Shown one piece after another: positions 8,328 to 18,006 of a DNA stretch of 64,000 nucleotides. The position numbers were made by a program, and so were the translations under genes. This stretch comes from an uncultured Flavobacteriaceae bacterium (GTDB lineage: Bacteria; Bacteroidota; Bacteroidia; Flavobacteriales; Flavobacteriaceae), in contig CALSPF010000001.1 in NCBI GenBank assembly GCA_943788165.1, positions 310,001-374,000 on the forward strand. Reading direction: 5' to 3'. The notes beneath the pieces were generated by a model. It was given only the letters and a program-made list of their open reading frames with translations. It had not been told where the DNA came from and did not search any database. The number at the start of each line of letters is the position of its first letter. Position 1 is the stretch's first letter.

Positions 8328-8389
8328 GTCACTACATAAGGGCACTATTACGGGCACTATGTAGATATTAATAAGATGTAAAATAAAAC

Positions 8390-8464
8390 GGGTGTTTAGC
8401 TCAGTTGGTTTAGAGCGCTACCTTGACAGGGTAGAGGTCATGGGTTCGAATCCCTTAACACCCA
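8390..8464 (+). tRNA. tRNA-Val (anticodon GAC)
   Basis: A complete cloverleaf can be folded. The acceptor arms are GGGTGTT and AACACCC, the D-arm is GCTC...GAGC, and the anticodon arm is CTACC-TTGACAG-GGTAG, which puts GAC at positions 34-36. The T-loop is TTCGAAT. The T-stem ATGGG/CCCTT has one T-T mismatch. The discriminator is A and the 3' CCA is not encoded, as in many Bacteroidota tRNAs, so it must be added post-transcriptionally. Confidence 0.93.
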
Positions 8465-8749
8465 CTTTCTTTCCTCAAAGACTCATTTTTTTTCAATCAA
8501 TTATATTTCTTAGCGAGAATCTTGTTTTCTTTCCCTTGCAGCACATACTATTGTACTGGGTTGCGAGATTCTTTGTCAACTTGAAAAACCGCTAGTATCT
8601 TTTTTGCCAAAGGTGTAATTTTTGAGCCTCAATTTGATCACTTTGGCAAAAGTGATTCTTTGCTTAAATAAAGATGAAAAAAAGTTCGGGAAGTGGACGT
8701 AATTTTGCTGTGAACAAAAAGAAAGATCAACCCTTTAAACAGTTCCAAT
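8465..8749. other. Intergenic region downstream of tRNA-Val
   Basis: No credible gene was seen. A 47-codon ORF from 8674 (MKKSSGSGRNFAVNKKK) overlaps the ankyrin gene start in another frame and is not called. The ORF-track line over the tRNA itself is spurious. Confidence 0.5.
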
Positions 8750-9097
8750 ATGAAAACATTTTTAATTTATTTCCTAACAACATTGTTAAGCAGCTCAACA
8801 CCAACAGCTGTAACTGAGGTAAGTACTGAAGAGATTATTTCGGCCATTGCATCAGACGATTATTTATTTATTGAAAATGCATTGTCCCAAAAAAGCATCC
8901 ACCCCAATCAATTCTTTGATGGGAAAACAATGCTTATTCACGCGGTTATCCTCGACAAGCCTGAAATGATAAACCTTTTGGTTCGTCGCGGAGCTCAGTT
9001 AAGCCTTCCCTGCAATGAAGGTCTTACTCCTTTGGAGTATGCAGAAAAACTTGAATCTATTTATGCACAAGCAGAAATCATTGTGATCTATGCTTAG
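8750..9097 (+). CDS. Secreted ankyrin-repeat protein
   Basis: A 115-residue protein with an N-terminal hydrophobic signal segment (MKTFLIYFLTTLLSSSTPT) and about one and a half ankyrin-like helix-turn-helix units. The clearest is DGKTMLIHAVILDKPEMINLLVRRGAQ near residues 58-84, followed by LSLPCNEGLTPLEYAEKL. Ankyrin repeats mediate protein-protein contacts; the partner is unknown. A periplasmic location is inferred from the signal-like N-terminus. A strong terminator follows the gene. Confidence 0.7.
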   Translation: MKTFLIYFLTTLLSSSTPTAVTEVSTEEIISAIASDDYLFIENALSQKSIHPNQFFDGKTMLIHAVILDKPEMINLLVRRGAQLSLPCNEGLTPLEYAEKLESIYAQAEIIVIYA

Positions 9098-9129
9098 CAT
9101 TTATTAATTACGTTGTTTGATTCACTAAA

Positions 9130-9158
9130 AACCCTTCTTTCGAAGGGTTTTTTCTTTT
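9130..9158 (+). terminator. Rho-independent terminator after the ankyrin gene
   Basis: A perfect eight-base-pair stem AACCCTTC / GAAGGGTT with a TTTC loop runs into a T-rich tract. It separates the ankyrin gene from the large propeller-protein gene. Confidence 0.85.
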
Positions 9159-9205
9159 GGCTTTATTTAGGGAAGATTTTCTATATTGTGGTCTAATCTA
9201 TTTCT

Positions 9206-12200
9206 ATGAAAGCATCTTTATTTTCTTTGTTGATGATTTGGTCTACGGCAATTTTTGCGCAAGACTTTTCACCTTCCTATCTTAAAAAAACAGGTGCACG
9301 TAATATTGGTCCTGGCGGCATGAGTGGCCGAATTACTACTATCGATGTGGTTAACTCCTCGCCCGATAATATTTATGTGGGAACAGCCTCTGGTGGAGTG
9401 TGGAAATCGACCAGTGGAGGAATTGATTGGACACCTATCTTTAACGACCAAAGTACCGCTTCTATTGGCGCATTGGCCATTCAGCAATCTAATCCAGATG
9501 TAATCTGGGTTGGAACAGGAGAAGGAAATCCCCGTAACAGTCTCAATGGAGGCTATGGTATTTTTAAATCCTTGGACGGTGGAAAAAGTTGGGATGCAAT
9601 GGGCTTGGCAGAAACAAGGCACATTCACCGCATCATCATTGATCCCACCCAGCCCAACACGGTCTATGTTGCTGCAATTGGTTCTCCATGGGGAGAACAC
9701 CAAGAACGCGGTATTTATAAAACAACAAACGGCGGAAAGTCGTGGAGTAAAATACTGTACCAAAATCCAAAAACAGGCGCAGCCGACTTGATCATGGATC
9801 CTACCAATCCAAATAAATTAATAGCAGCTATGTGGGAACACAAGCGTGACCCGTGGTTTTTTAACTCTGGTGGAAAGGGGAGCGGAATTTTCGTCACCCT
9901 AGACGGTGGAGCTACATGGAAAGAAAAAACAGACGAAGATGGTTTGCCCGAAGGAGATTTGGGGCGTATAGGTTTAGCCATGGCCAAAAACAAACCCAAT
10001 ATTGTCTATGCCTTGGTAGAAGCCAAGAAAAATGCACTCTATAAGTCAATTGATGGCGGAGACAAGTGGAAGAAAGTAAACGATAAAGAAGGAATAGGGA
10101 ATCGTCCGTTTTACTATTCGGATATCCGTGTTGACCCTGAAAATGAAAATCGTTTGTACTCGGTCTTTACCTATGTAAACGTATCGGAAGATGGAGGGAA
10201 GAGTTTCTCGCAACTCATGCCAGCCTATGGAGTAACCAATGGCGTACACCCCGATCACCACGCTTGGTGGATACACCCTGAAGATGGGAACTTTATGATC
10301 GATGGAAATGACGGGGGATTAAACATTACCCGCGATGGAGGGAAATCCTGGCGCTTTGTTGGAAATATTCCTGTGGCGCAATTTTACCATATTAGCGTCG
10401 ACAACGAAATTCCTTATAATGTATATGGAGGAATGCAAGACAATGGTTCATGGAGAGGTCCAGCCTATGTTTGGAAGGTTCAAGGTATTCGAAATTCCTA
10501 CTGGCAAGAAATTGCCTTTGGTGATGGTTTTGATGTGGTTCCAGATAAAGACAATTCGCGCTATGGCTATGCCATGAGTCAGCAAGGAGTTGTATCGCGC
10601 TATGACTGGAAAACAGGAAACAATTATCTTGTTCGTCCTACCCATCCAGAAGCAGATACTCGTTTACGCTTTAATTGGAATGCGGCCATTGGACAAGATC
10701 CTTTTGACAATAGTACTGTTTATTTTGGAAGTCAATTTGTCCATAAAAGTACCGACAAAGGTTTGACTTGGGAGGTTATTTCCCCTGACTTAACGACCAA
10801 TGATCCTGAAAAACTTAAGCAAAGCGAAAGTGGTGGACTTACCCTAGATGCTACGGGAGCCGAAAACCATTGTACCCTATTGGTGATTGAGCCTTCGCCT
10901 TTGGAAAAAGATATGTTGTGGGCGGCATCAGATGATGGACGTGTGCATTTCACCCAAGACGGAGGAACTACCTGGAATGAAGTAACCAAAAATCTAAAAG
11001 GATTACCCGCAGGGAGTTGGATTACCCAAATTAAAGCCTCGAATAAGAATAAAGGGGAAGCATTGTTGGTGGCAAACGATTACCGTCGCTACAATTATAC
11101 ACCTTATGCCTACAGAACAACCAACTACGGGAAATCGTGGCAACGAATTGTCAATCAGTCTGATGTGCAAAGCTATGTCCTTTGTATTTTAGAAGATCCA
11201 GAAACGGCCAACTTATTGTTTTTAGGAACCGATGATGGTTTGTATTATTCGATGAATGCCGGTGAGAAATGGCAAAAGATGGACCCTAAAGTATTTCCAA
11301 CTGTATCAACCAAGGATTTGGTCATTCACCCAAGAGAACACGATTTAGTTATCGGAACTTTTGGTCGAGCAGCATGGGTGTTAGACGATATTCGCCCGAT
11401 GCGTGCCATCGCAAAAGCCAATACTTTGTTAGAGAAAAATGCACATTTGTTTACTCCCCCTACAGCCTATTTGGCCGCCTACCAGCAGCCAACAGGTTCT
11501 CGTTTTGGAGGGGATGCTATGTACCACGGAGAAAACAGAAAGTATGGTGCCATGTTTACTTATTTCTATTCTCCAACAGAAAAAAAAGAAGCCCAAGAAG
11601 CCAAAGAAGAAGGAAACAAAAAAGAAGTCAAATCAGACTCTTTACAGTTGAAAATCTATGATGGAGATCGCTTGATTCGTACACTAGAACGAAAGGCACC
11701 CAAAGAAAAAGGGCTCCACCGTTGGTATTGGAATATGGATGAAAAAGGGGTAAATCGCCCAAGTAGAAAAATCCGAAAGTCCAAACGCGAGCTCTCTGGA
11801 GTAGAGGTCAAACCTGGTGTATATCGTGCTGAACTTAGTTTTGGTGAGCAGTCTAATTTGGTTTCTCTTGAGGTTAAATCTGATCCACGGCTGAACGTTT
11901 CTCAAGAAGGCATTGATCAGCAATATGCTGCGTCAAAACAATTGGAAGGCTATATGGCCGCTGCTGCTGATGCAGTGAAGCAATTGGTTACTTCTCAAGG
12001 TATTTTAAAAGATTACCAAAAGAGAATCAAGCAGCAAGATTCTACACAGCACAAAGATTTATTGAAGAAGTGTAGTGAGGCCTCTAAAGAAATGACCACA
12101 TTGGTAGCTCTCTTTTTAGGGAAGGAAGATAAACGACAGGGAATTGTTCGAAACTCAGAAAGTACGGTGATGACCCGTATATCTTCGGCAAGGCGATATG

Positions 12201-12391
12201 TCGCTAGTCGCCCGCAAGGAATTACTTCCACCGAAGAAATATTATTGAAGCATGCTGAAAATGACACCAAAGATGCACTAGCCAAAGTGAATGTTTTTTA
12301 CAAAGAAACCTGGGAAGACCTGCAAGCTGATATTGAAGCAATTTCACTTTCAAGCTTTAAGCCAATCGATTATTTTGAATTGAAAAACTAA
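9206..12391 (+). CDS. VPS10/sortilin-type BNR-repeat propeller protein, exported
   Basis: Exported 1061-residue protein with signal peptide MKASLFSLLMIWSTAIFAQ. It carries many BNR/Asp-box-like blades from about residue 30 to 730, for example GGVWKSTSGGIDW, GIFKSLDGGKSW, GIYKTTNGGKSW, GIFVTLDGGATW and FTQDGGTTW. These build the VPS10/sortilin-like ten-bladed propeller found in large Bacteroidota exoproteins often annotated as glycosyl hydrolase or sortilin. The C-terminal third (about 770-1061) includes a Lys/Glu-rich segment (KKEAQEAKEEGNKKE), a beta-sandwich-like stretch and helices. I see no recognisable type IX sorting tail. The hydrolase label is unproven. Its stop directly abuts the convergent murF stop. 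Confidence 0.85.
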   Translation: MKASLFSLLMIWSTAIFAQDFSPSYLKKTGARNIGPGGMSGRITTIDVVNSSPDNIYVGTASGGVWKSTSGGIDWTPIFNDQSTASIGALAIQQSNPDVIWVGTGEGNPRNSLNGGYGIFKSLDGGKSWDAMGLAETRHIHRIIIDPTQPNTVYVAAIGSPWGEHQERGIYKTTNGGKSWSKILYQNPKTGAADLIMDPTNPNKLIAAMWEHKRDPWFFNSGGKGSGIFVTLDGGATWKEKTDEDGLPEGDLGRIGLAMAKNKPNIVYALVEAKKNALYKSIDGGDKWKKVNDKEGIGNRPFYYSDIRVDPENENRLYSVFTYVNVSEDGGKSFSQLMPAYGVTNGVHPDHHAWWIHPEDGNFMIDGNDGGLNITRDGGKSWRFVGNIPVAQFYHISVDNEIPYNVYGGMQDNGSWRGPAYVWKVQGIRNSYWQEIAFGDGFDVVPDKDNSRYGYAMSQQGVVSRYDWKTGNNYLVRPTHPEADTRLRFNWNAAIGQDPFDNSTVYFGSQFVHKSTDKGLTWEVISPDLTTNDPEKLKQSESGGLTLDATGAENHCTLLVIEPSPLEKDMLWAASDDGRVHFTQDGGTTWNEVTKNLKGLPAGSWITQIKASNKNKGEALLVANDYRRYNYTPYAYRTTNYGKSWQRIVNQSDVQSYVLCILEDPETANLLFLGTDDGLYYSMNAGEKWQKMDPKVFPTVSTKDLVIHPREHDLVIGTFGRAAWVLDDIRPMRAIAKANTLLEKNAHLFTPPTAYLAAYQQPTGSRFGGDAMYHGENRKYGAMFTYFYSPTEKKEAQEAKEEGNKKEVKSDSLQLKIYDGDRLIRTLERKAPKEKGLHRWYWNMDEKGVNRPSRKIRKSKRELSGVEVKPGVYRAELSFGEQSNLVSLEVKSDPRLNVSQEGIDQQYAASKQLEGYMAAAADAVKQLVTSQGILKDYQKRIKQQDSTQHKDLLKKCSEASKEMTTLVALFLGKEDKRQGIVRNSESTVMTRISSARRYVASRPQGITSTEEILLKHAENDTKDALAKVNVFYKETWEDLQADIEAISLSSFKPIDYFELKN

Positions 12392-13690
12392 TTAAAGTTC
12401 ATCGAGGAGATGCTCTAAGGCGATTCCTCGTGAGCCTTTGATTAAAAGGGTAGATGCTTCTATTGGATTGTTGTGGATGTATTTTTTTGCAGCAAGCGTG
12501 GAGGTAAAATAGTGTATCCCATCTGCTTTACTTGTGCGAGAAAATAAAGGTCCAACCAAGATAATTGTATCGAAATTAGCCGCTTTAACGAGACCAACAA
12601 CGGATTGGTGTTCCTTGGTGGCATAGTCGCCAAGTTCGAGCATATCTCCCAAAATTACGGTCTTATGTGTCTCCTCACGTATTGCAAAAGCAGTTATTGC
12701 AGCTTTCATGCTGGTGGGGTTGGCATTATACGCATCCAGTAAAACCTTATTTTTTTCGGTATTTGTCCACTGCGAACGATTATTTGCAGGCAGGTAAGCT
12801 TCAATCCCTTCTTTGATTTGCTCAAGGGAAAGTGAAAAGAACTTCCCTAGACTGACAGCAGCATTAATATTGTCGAAGTTAAAGGATCCTGTGAGTTTAC
12901 TTTTTATGGTTATTTCATCGGTATGAGCGATGCAATATCCATTTGAATCAAGTGAATTCTCTATTTGATAGTGGTTGTTTACTTTTGTGCCAAACAAGAT
13001 AATATCAAGGCCTTTGCTCTGCTTTACTTGAATTGGATCATTTTCGTTTACAAGGACTTTTCCTTTGCTTTCACGAAGAAAATCATAGAGCTCACTTTTC
13101 CCCTTTATCACTCCTTCAATTCCTCCAAAACCCTCCAAATGCGCTTTGCCGAAATTGGTAATATACCCCATGGTTGGCTGTGGCAAGTTCACTCAAAAAG
13201 GCGATTTCTTTCTGGTGATTTGCTCCCATTTCGATCAGGGCAATTTGTGTGTTGACATTATTGATGCCGAGGAGGGTGAGGGGGACACCGATGTGGTTGT
13301 TTAAATTCCCTTTTGTAGCATGAACTCTGTACTGTTGTGAGAGTACGCTGTGAATAAGTTCTTTGCTCGTGGTTTTTCCGTTTGATCCGGTGAGGCCAAT
13401 GACTGGGATATCAAATTGCTTTCGGTGATAAGCTAGCCCAGTTGCTTGTAAGGCAGGCGAGGGTGCTATCGTTAACATGAATTGCATTCTCTGCCTCGGG
13501 CTGATAATCGAGATCGTCGAATACGACATAGGATGCCCCTGCCTCAACGGCCTTTTGGGCAAATACATTTCCATTAAAATTTTCTCCTTTGAGGCAACAA
13601 AAAAAGAGGTCTCCTTTCTGCAGTGTTCGTGTGTCTGTTGAAAAGCCATTGCTTTCTAGAAAGCGCGAATGTAATGTCAGGAATTGTCAT
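12392..13690 (-). pseudogene. murF: MurF, UDP-MurNAc-tripeptide--D-Ala-D-Ala ligase, three frameshifts as written
   Basis: MurF adds D-Ala-D-Ala to UDP-MurNAc-tripeptide in the cytoplasm. Across three frames one conserved protein can be read. It starts MTIPDI at 13690, continues HSRFLESNGFSTDTRTLQKGD, then VIGLTGSNGKTTSKELIHS (ATP-binding P-loop), then GYITNFGKAHLEGFGG, and ends LLIKGSRGIALEHLLDEL. The frame changes near 13672, 13449 and 13181, each explained by one extra base. The track shows only two pieces (13116-13649 and 12392-13192). The protein sequence on both sides of each break is well conserved and murF is essential, so consensus error or very recent mutation is likelier than old decay. 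Downstream of gldJ on the same strand. Confidence 0.85.
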
Positions 13691-13831
13691 GCGATAAAAA
13701 GAGCTATCTAAAAACTATAAACGATGTCATTCTGAACTGGTTTTCCATATTCCAGAATCTAAAAAGAGTTTATACTGGCGTAAATATAATTTTCTAGACA
13801 GTTCCTTTAATGTGTTACTTAGCCTTTTCGC

Positions 13832-15505
13832 TTATGTCGGGCTGTCTTTTTGTTTTTTGCTTTTGGATCCTAATCGTGTCATGGCACATCTAAAGCCGAT
13901 GTAGTCTGTCGCAATGTATTGAGGTAAATAACGGCGCTGCGCTGGGTCTAACCAGTAAGCGCGGTCTTTCCAAGATCCTCCCTTGAATACACGCGTACTT
14001 CGTCGGTAATTAACGAGGTGCGTTTTGGCGACTTATCTTTTGATCGGACTTTATTGCCGTTTTCGTCTAGAGTTACTTTTGGATGCGTTGGTGCATCATA
14101 CATTTTGGTGGTTTCTGGTCGTCCATTTCCTGCCTCATCTCCCATTCTCGTGCATCCGCAAATGAGCGCGTAGATTCTATGATCACCATCACGAAAGTTT
14201 CTGTTGTCACTCTCTGAGAAGTTTTGACGTAAAAAGGTTTCTTCCTCGTCAATGGCTACCTTTTCTAGCTGGCCGGGCAAACGTTTCAGTACAAGACCTT
14301 TCCGTTCGGTAGGGTGTCATAGACCAGTTGATCGGGTGAGATAACTTGCGCTTTTCCGTCGTCTCCAATCACTTCTTTCAGGTATACGTTTCCGCGGTAG
14401 TAGTTAAAGTCATTTGCTTCGTCGTCAACGATTGGGCGATATACATCGGCTACCCACTCGGCAACGTTTCCAGCCATATCATACACATGCCAAAGTCATT
14501 TGGGGGATAAGATTTTACTTGTATGGTTATGTCTGCTCCATCGTCTGACCATCCGGCAATTCCGCCATAATCTCCTTTTCCTAATTTGAAGTTGGCCAAT
14601 TGATCTCCTTCAGATCTTCTGTCTACAGAACGTGTGTATTCTCCAGACCATGGGTATTTTTTCTTTCCTCTATAGGCATTGTATTCACGCTCACCTCCAA
14701 GGGCAAGTGCTGCATATTCCCATTCGGTTTCGGTGGGGAGCCTGTAGGCTGGTAAAAGCAATCCGCTGTCAACACCTGCATATACATTCACTTCAGTGGT
14801 GTCTCTTTTTTGACGTCCATTTTTTCCAACAAGACTGTCAATTTTTCCACCATAAGTTGTTTCGGGAACTTTAAGGTAAGCACTGGTGCTGAAGGTGCTA
14901 TTTGCATCTATTTCGGTGTATCGTACATCTTTTTCGATATACGCCTCGCGCTCTAAAATAAATTCATTCACACGATCTGTACGCCATTCAGCAAACTGAA
15001 CAGCTTGCAACCAATTTACGCCAACAACAGGATATTCAGCATAGGCGGGGTGACGTAAATAATTTGTGGTTAGCTCTTCAAAATAACCCAATTGATTTCT
15101 CCAAACCAATGTGTCTGGTATGGCGCCTTCATAAATTTGTTTGTACTGAAGGTTGTCTTGTGGGAAGACCAGTTTTAACCAATCCAAGAATTCGAGATAC
15201 ATGAGGTTGGTAACTTCTGTTTCGTCTATATAAAAAGACATTACGTGCTGACGGGAAGGAGTGTTGTTCCAGTCGTGCATTACATCATCTTGTACTTGTC
15301 CTTTGGTGAAGGTTCCCCCTTCGATAAAAACAAGTCCAGGTCCGGTTTCTTGATCTTCAAAATCAACATTATACTGGAAACCGCCTTTTTTGGAATTAAT
15401 ACTCCAACCAGTGGCTCTAGATTGGTTGCTTTTTCCGCAAGAAGTAAAAATCATTGACCCAAGGGCAATAAAAAGCGTACATTTTGAAATAAACTTCACG
15501 TTCAT
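13832..15505 (-). pseudogene. gldJ: Gliding motility lipoprotein GldJ, five frameshifts as written
   Basis: GldJ is an outer-membrane lipoprotein of the gliding / type IX secretion machinery with a formylglycine-generating-enzyme-like fold. The signal peptide with lipobox (IALGSMIFTSC) follows the preferred ATG at 15505, 11 codons inside the ORF-track start. Intact features include GLVFIEGGTFTKGQ, SFYIDETEVTN and AYRLPTETEWEYAAL. After NDFGM the frame breaks near 14485. The sequence then resumes as YDMAGNVAEWVADVYRP, breaks near 14287, 14175, 14143 and 13985, and finishes KGGSWKDRAYWLDPAQRRY...IGFRCAMTRLG with a stop at 13832. The first kilobase is intact and all indels are in the last 650 bases. 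Whether the gene is really broken depends on sequence accuracy. Confidence 0.85.
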
Positions 15506-15607
15506 ATTAGTTTTTTTGTTGACTACACTGCTACTCATAAAGCTGCAATATACAATTTATTGTACAGTGGTTACAACGATTAACTCCACCGATACAGATT
15601 TATAACG

Positions 15608-15615
15608 CAAAAATA
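15608..15615 (-). promoter_or_regulatory. Possible -7 element upstream of gldJ
   Basis: TATTTTTG on the minus strand matches TAnnTTTG. It is about 100 bases before the preferred gldJ start and has no clear -33 TTG, so it is tentative. Confidence 0.3.
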
Positions 15616-15704
15616 ATGCATTTATTGCTGTAATTTATAAAGCAATGAAAATGTTTTGCAGTAGGCAAGAAAATATAAATCCAAGCGTTATATATACAAA
15701 CAAA

Positions 15705-16876
15705 ATGAATGTTTTTTTCGAAAAAACACTTTGACTATATGGTGCTCCTAGCAATGTTGCTTGGAGCGGATTTGCATGCGCAAAGTGAAAACCGTGTGAT
15801 AACGACAGGTGTTCCTTTTATATTGATTACTCCAGATGCGCGATCTGCTGGGATGGGTGAGTTAGGAGTAGCTACTTCAGCTGATGTTTTTTTCGCAACA
15901 GTGGAATCCTGCTAAATATGTTTTCTCCAAAGAAAGGCAAGCGATTGGGGTTAGCTATACCCCTTACCTTAGTAAACTTGTGGACGATATTTTTTTAGCA
16001 AATCTCACTTTTTACACCAAAAACACAGAACGCAGTGCTTGGGGACTAAGTTTAAAATATTTCAGTTTGGGTGATATACAATTCAATGACCTGATTGGAA
16101 ACACCATTGTGCAACAAGGAATTGAGCGTCCAAACGAACTCACCTTAGATTTTTCTTATGGTTTACTGTTGAATGAAAAGTTTTCAATGGCTGTAGCTGC
16201 ACGTTATATACGCTCTGATTTAAAACTTTCAAGCGATGCAGATGCAACCCCTGCAAGTAGTATTGGGATTGATATAGCCGCTTTTTATCAAGGAGAATAT
16301 TTTGATATGGGAAGTAATAAAGCCAGTATGCGATATGGAGTGAATGTATCCAATATTGGTCCACGTTTAAAATATGACGAAGGTGGGCAAAAAAACTTTA
16401 TCCCGACCAATCTTCGTGTTGGAGCTGGAATGAATTTAGACCTAGGTGCAAGTAATGTTCTGAATTTTAACTTCGAATTGAATAAATTATTGGTGCCATC
16501 TCCGGTTGAGGTGGGGCAGCAAAATGGCGTAACCTTATATGAGCAACCAGACATTAGTTTTTTGAATGGAATCATAGAATCGTTTAGCGATGCACCAAAT
16601 GGTTTAAGTGAAGAATTGAAAGAAATCACGTGGGCAACAGGGGTGGAATATGTTTTTCAAGATGTGTTTGCCCTGCGAACAGGCTATTTTAATGAAAGCC
16701 TAGAAAAAGGATCCCGACGATTTTTAACGCTAGGAGCGGGGTTTCAGCTCGATTTTGCTACCATAGACATATCTTATTTATTTTCAACGTCTAGGATCCG
16801 AAATCCTTTGGAAAACACCCTTCGTTTTTCACTTACATTTAATTTGAGCAATCCAGTTATCGAAACGCCAGAATAA
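15705..16876 (+). pseudogene. porV: PorV (LptO), type IX secretion outer-membrane protein, one frameshift as written
   Basis: PorV is a FadL-family outer-membrane beta-barrel that shuttles cargo from the type IX translocon to the PorU sortase. After a signal segment (MVLLAMLLGADLHAQ) come the conserved ENRVITTGVPF and DARSAGMGELGVATSAD. The frame breaks in a run of seven T at 15887-15893; with six T the sequence reads through to FSQQWNPAKYVFSKE and SYTPYLSKLVDDIFLANL. The barrel ends in NPLENTLRFSLTFNLSN. The track shows it as two ORFs, 15709-15915 and 15884-16876. The start may be 15705 or 15709, since another run of seven T directly follows. PorU, usually its upstream neighbour, is absent. 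Confidence 0.87.
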
Positions 16877-16960
16877 GATGAATGTTCTCTGATGTTATTT
16901 TTATGACATTAGAGAGTAGTTATGTGTATCCGAAATGCTATTATTTTAAGTAAAAAGTGG

Positions 16961-16968
16961 TATTTTTG
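16961..16968 (+). promoter_or_regulatory. -7 promoter element for pdhA
   Basis: TATTTTTG matches TAnnTTTG and lies 34 bases upstream of the pdhA ATG. No clear -33 TTG was seen. Confidence 0.5.
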
Positions 16969-17002
16969 CCCAAATTAATAAACCTAAAATTTTTTTTTCC
17001 GC

Positions 17003-18004
17003 ATGAAAAAAATCACCAAACAAACCTATATCGATTGGTACAAAGATATGCTCTTCTGGCGAAAGTTTGAAGACAAACTAGCGGCGGTATATATTCAGCA
17101 AAAAGTACGTGGGTTCCTTCACTTGTACAATGGCCAAGAGGCTATTTTAGCAGGTGCTTTGCATGCCATTGAATTGGGTAAGGACCGTATGATTACAGCA
17201 TATCGAAATCACGTACAGCCTATTGGAATGGGCGTTGACCCAAAAAGAGTGATGGCGGAATTATATGGTAAAGCTACAGGAACTTCCAATGGATTGGGTG
17301 GTTCTATGCACATATTCTCAAAAGAACACCGTTTTCACGGTGGTCACGGTATTGTTGGAGGGCAAATTCCATTAGGAGCTGGAATGGCTTTTGGCGACAA
17401 GTACCACAATACAGGAGCTGTAACCCTTTGTTATATGGGAGACGGTGCGGTTAGACAAGGATCATTACACGAAACACTCAACCTGGCAACACTTTGGGAA
17501 CTTCCGGTAGTGTTTATCGTTGAAAACAATGGGTATGCCATGGGGACATCTGTCGCTCGAACGGCTTCCCACCAAGAAATATGGAAATTGGGTCTTGGCT
17601 ATGAAATGCCTTGTGGACCGGTAGATGGAATGGACCCAGTTGCTGTTGCCAAAGCTTTAGACAAAGCCATAAAGCATGCACGTGATGGAAAAGGACCAAC
17701 ATTTTTAGAAATGAAAACCTACCGTTACCGTGGACATTCAATGTCAGATGCACAACATTATCGTACCAAATCAGAAGTTGAGGAGTACCGTAAAATTGAT
17801 CCGATTACACAAGTAAAAAACATTATTATTGAGAATAATTACTTGTCGGAAGGCGAGTTAGCAGCTATTGATGCTGATATTAAGGCACGTGTTCTGGAAT
17901 GTGAAAAATTCGCAGAAGACTCTCCTTATCCAGAAAAATCAGTTATGTATGATGCTGTTTACGAAGAGCCCAACTATCCATTTTTAAAACATAAATTAAG
18001 TTAG
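17003..18004 (+). CDS. pdhA: Pyruvate dehydrogenase E1 component, alpha subunit
   Basis: The E1 alpha subunit of the pyruvate dehydrogenase complex performs thiamine-diphosphate-dependent decarboxylation of pyruvate with the beta subunit. Its ThDP/Mg-binding motif is GDGAVRQGSLHETLNLATLW-type (near residues 148-168), followed by FIVENNGYAMGT. GLGGSMHIF and HGIVGGQIPLGAGMA precede them, and the phosphorylation-loop-like YRYRGHSMSDAQHYRTK lies near 236-252. The length of 333 is usual. It is two bases upstream of pdhC and clearly co-transcribed. The beta subunit is not in the window. Confidence 0.97.
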   Translation: MKKITKQTYIDWYKDMLFWRKFEDKLAAVYIQQKVRGFLHLYNGQEAILAGALHAIELGKDRMITAYRNHVQPIGMGVDPKRVMAELYGKATGTSNGLGGSMHIFSKEHRFHGGHGIVGGQIPLGAGMAFGDKYHNTGAVTLCYMGDGAVRQGSLHETLNLATLWELPVVFIVENNGYAMGTSVARTASHQEIWKLGLGYEMPCGPVDGMDPVAVAKALDKAIKHARDGKGPTFLEMKTYRYRGHSMSDAQHYRTKSEVEEYRKIDPITQVKNIIIENNYLSEGELAAIDADIKARVLECEKFAEDSPYPEKSVMYDAVYEEPNYPFLKHKLS

Positions 18005-18006
18005 TC

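Noticed and set aside
8339-8361. Short tandem GGGCACTAT near the tRNA as an attachment site
   Set aside because: Only nine bases, no integrase or second copy of the tRNA end, so no evidence of an integrated element.
8392-8595. 67-aa ORF from the track over the tRNA
   Set aside because: It starts inside the tRNA-Val gene and has no protein-like features.
8674-8817. 47-codon ORF MKKSSGSGRNFAVNKKK...
   Set aside because: Overlaps the start of the ankyrin gene in another frame and its second half is a shadow of that gene.
13116-13690. Programmed ribosomal frameshifting in murF
   Set aside because: Three breaks without slippery heptamers or shared structures, and five more in gldJ nearby, argue for indels rather than recoding.
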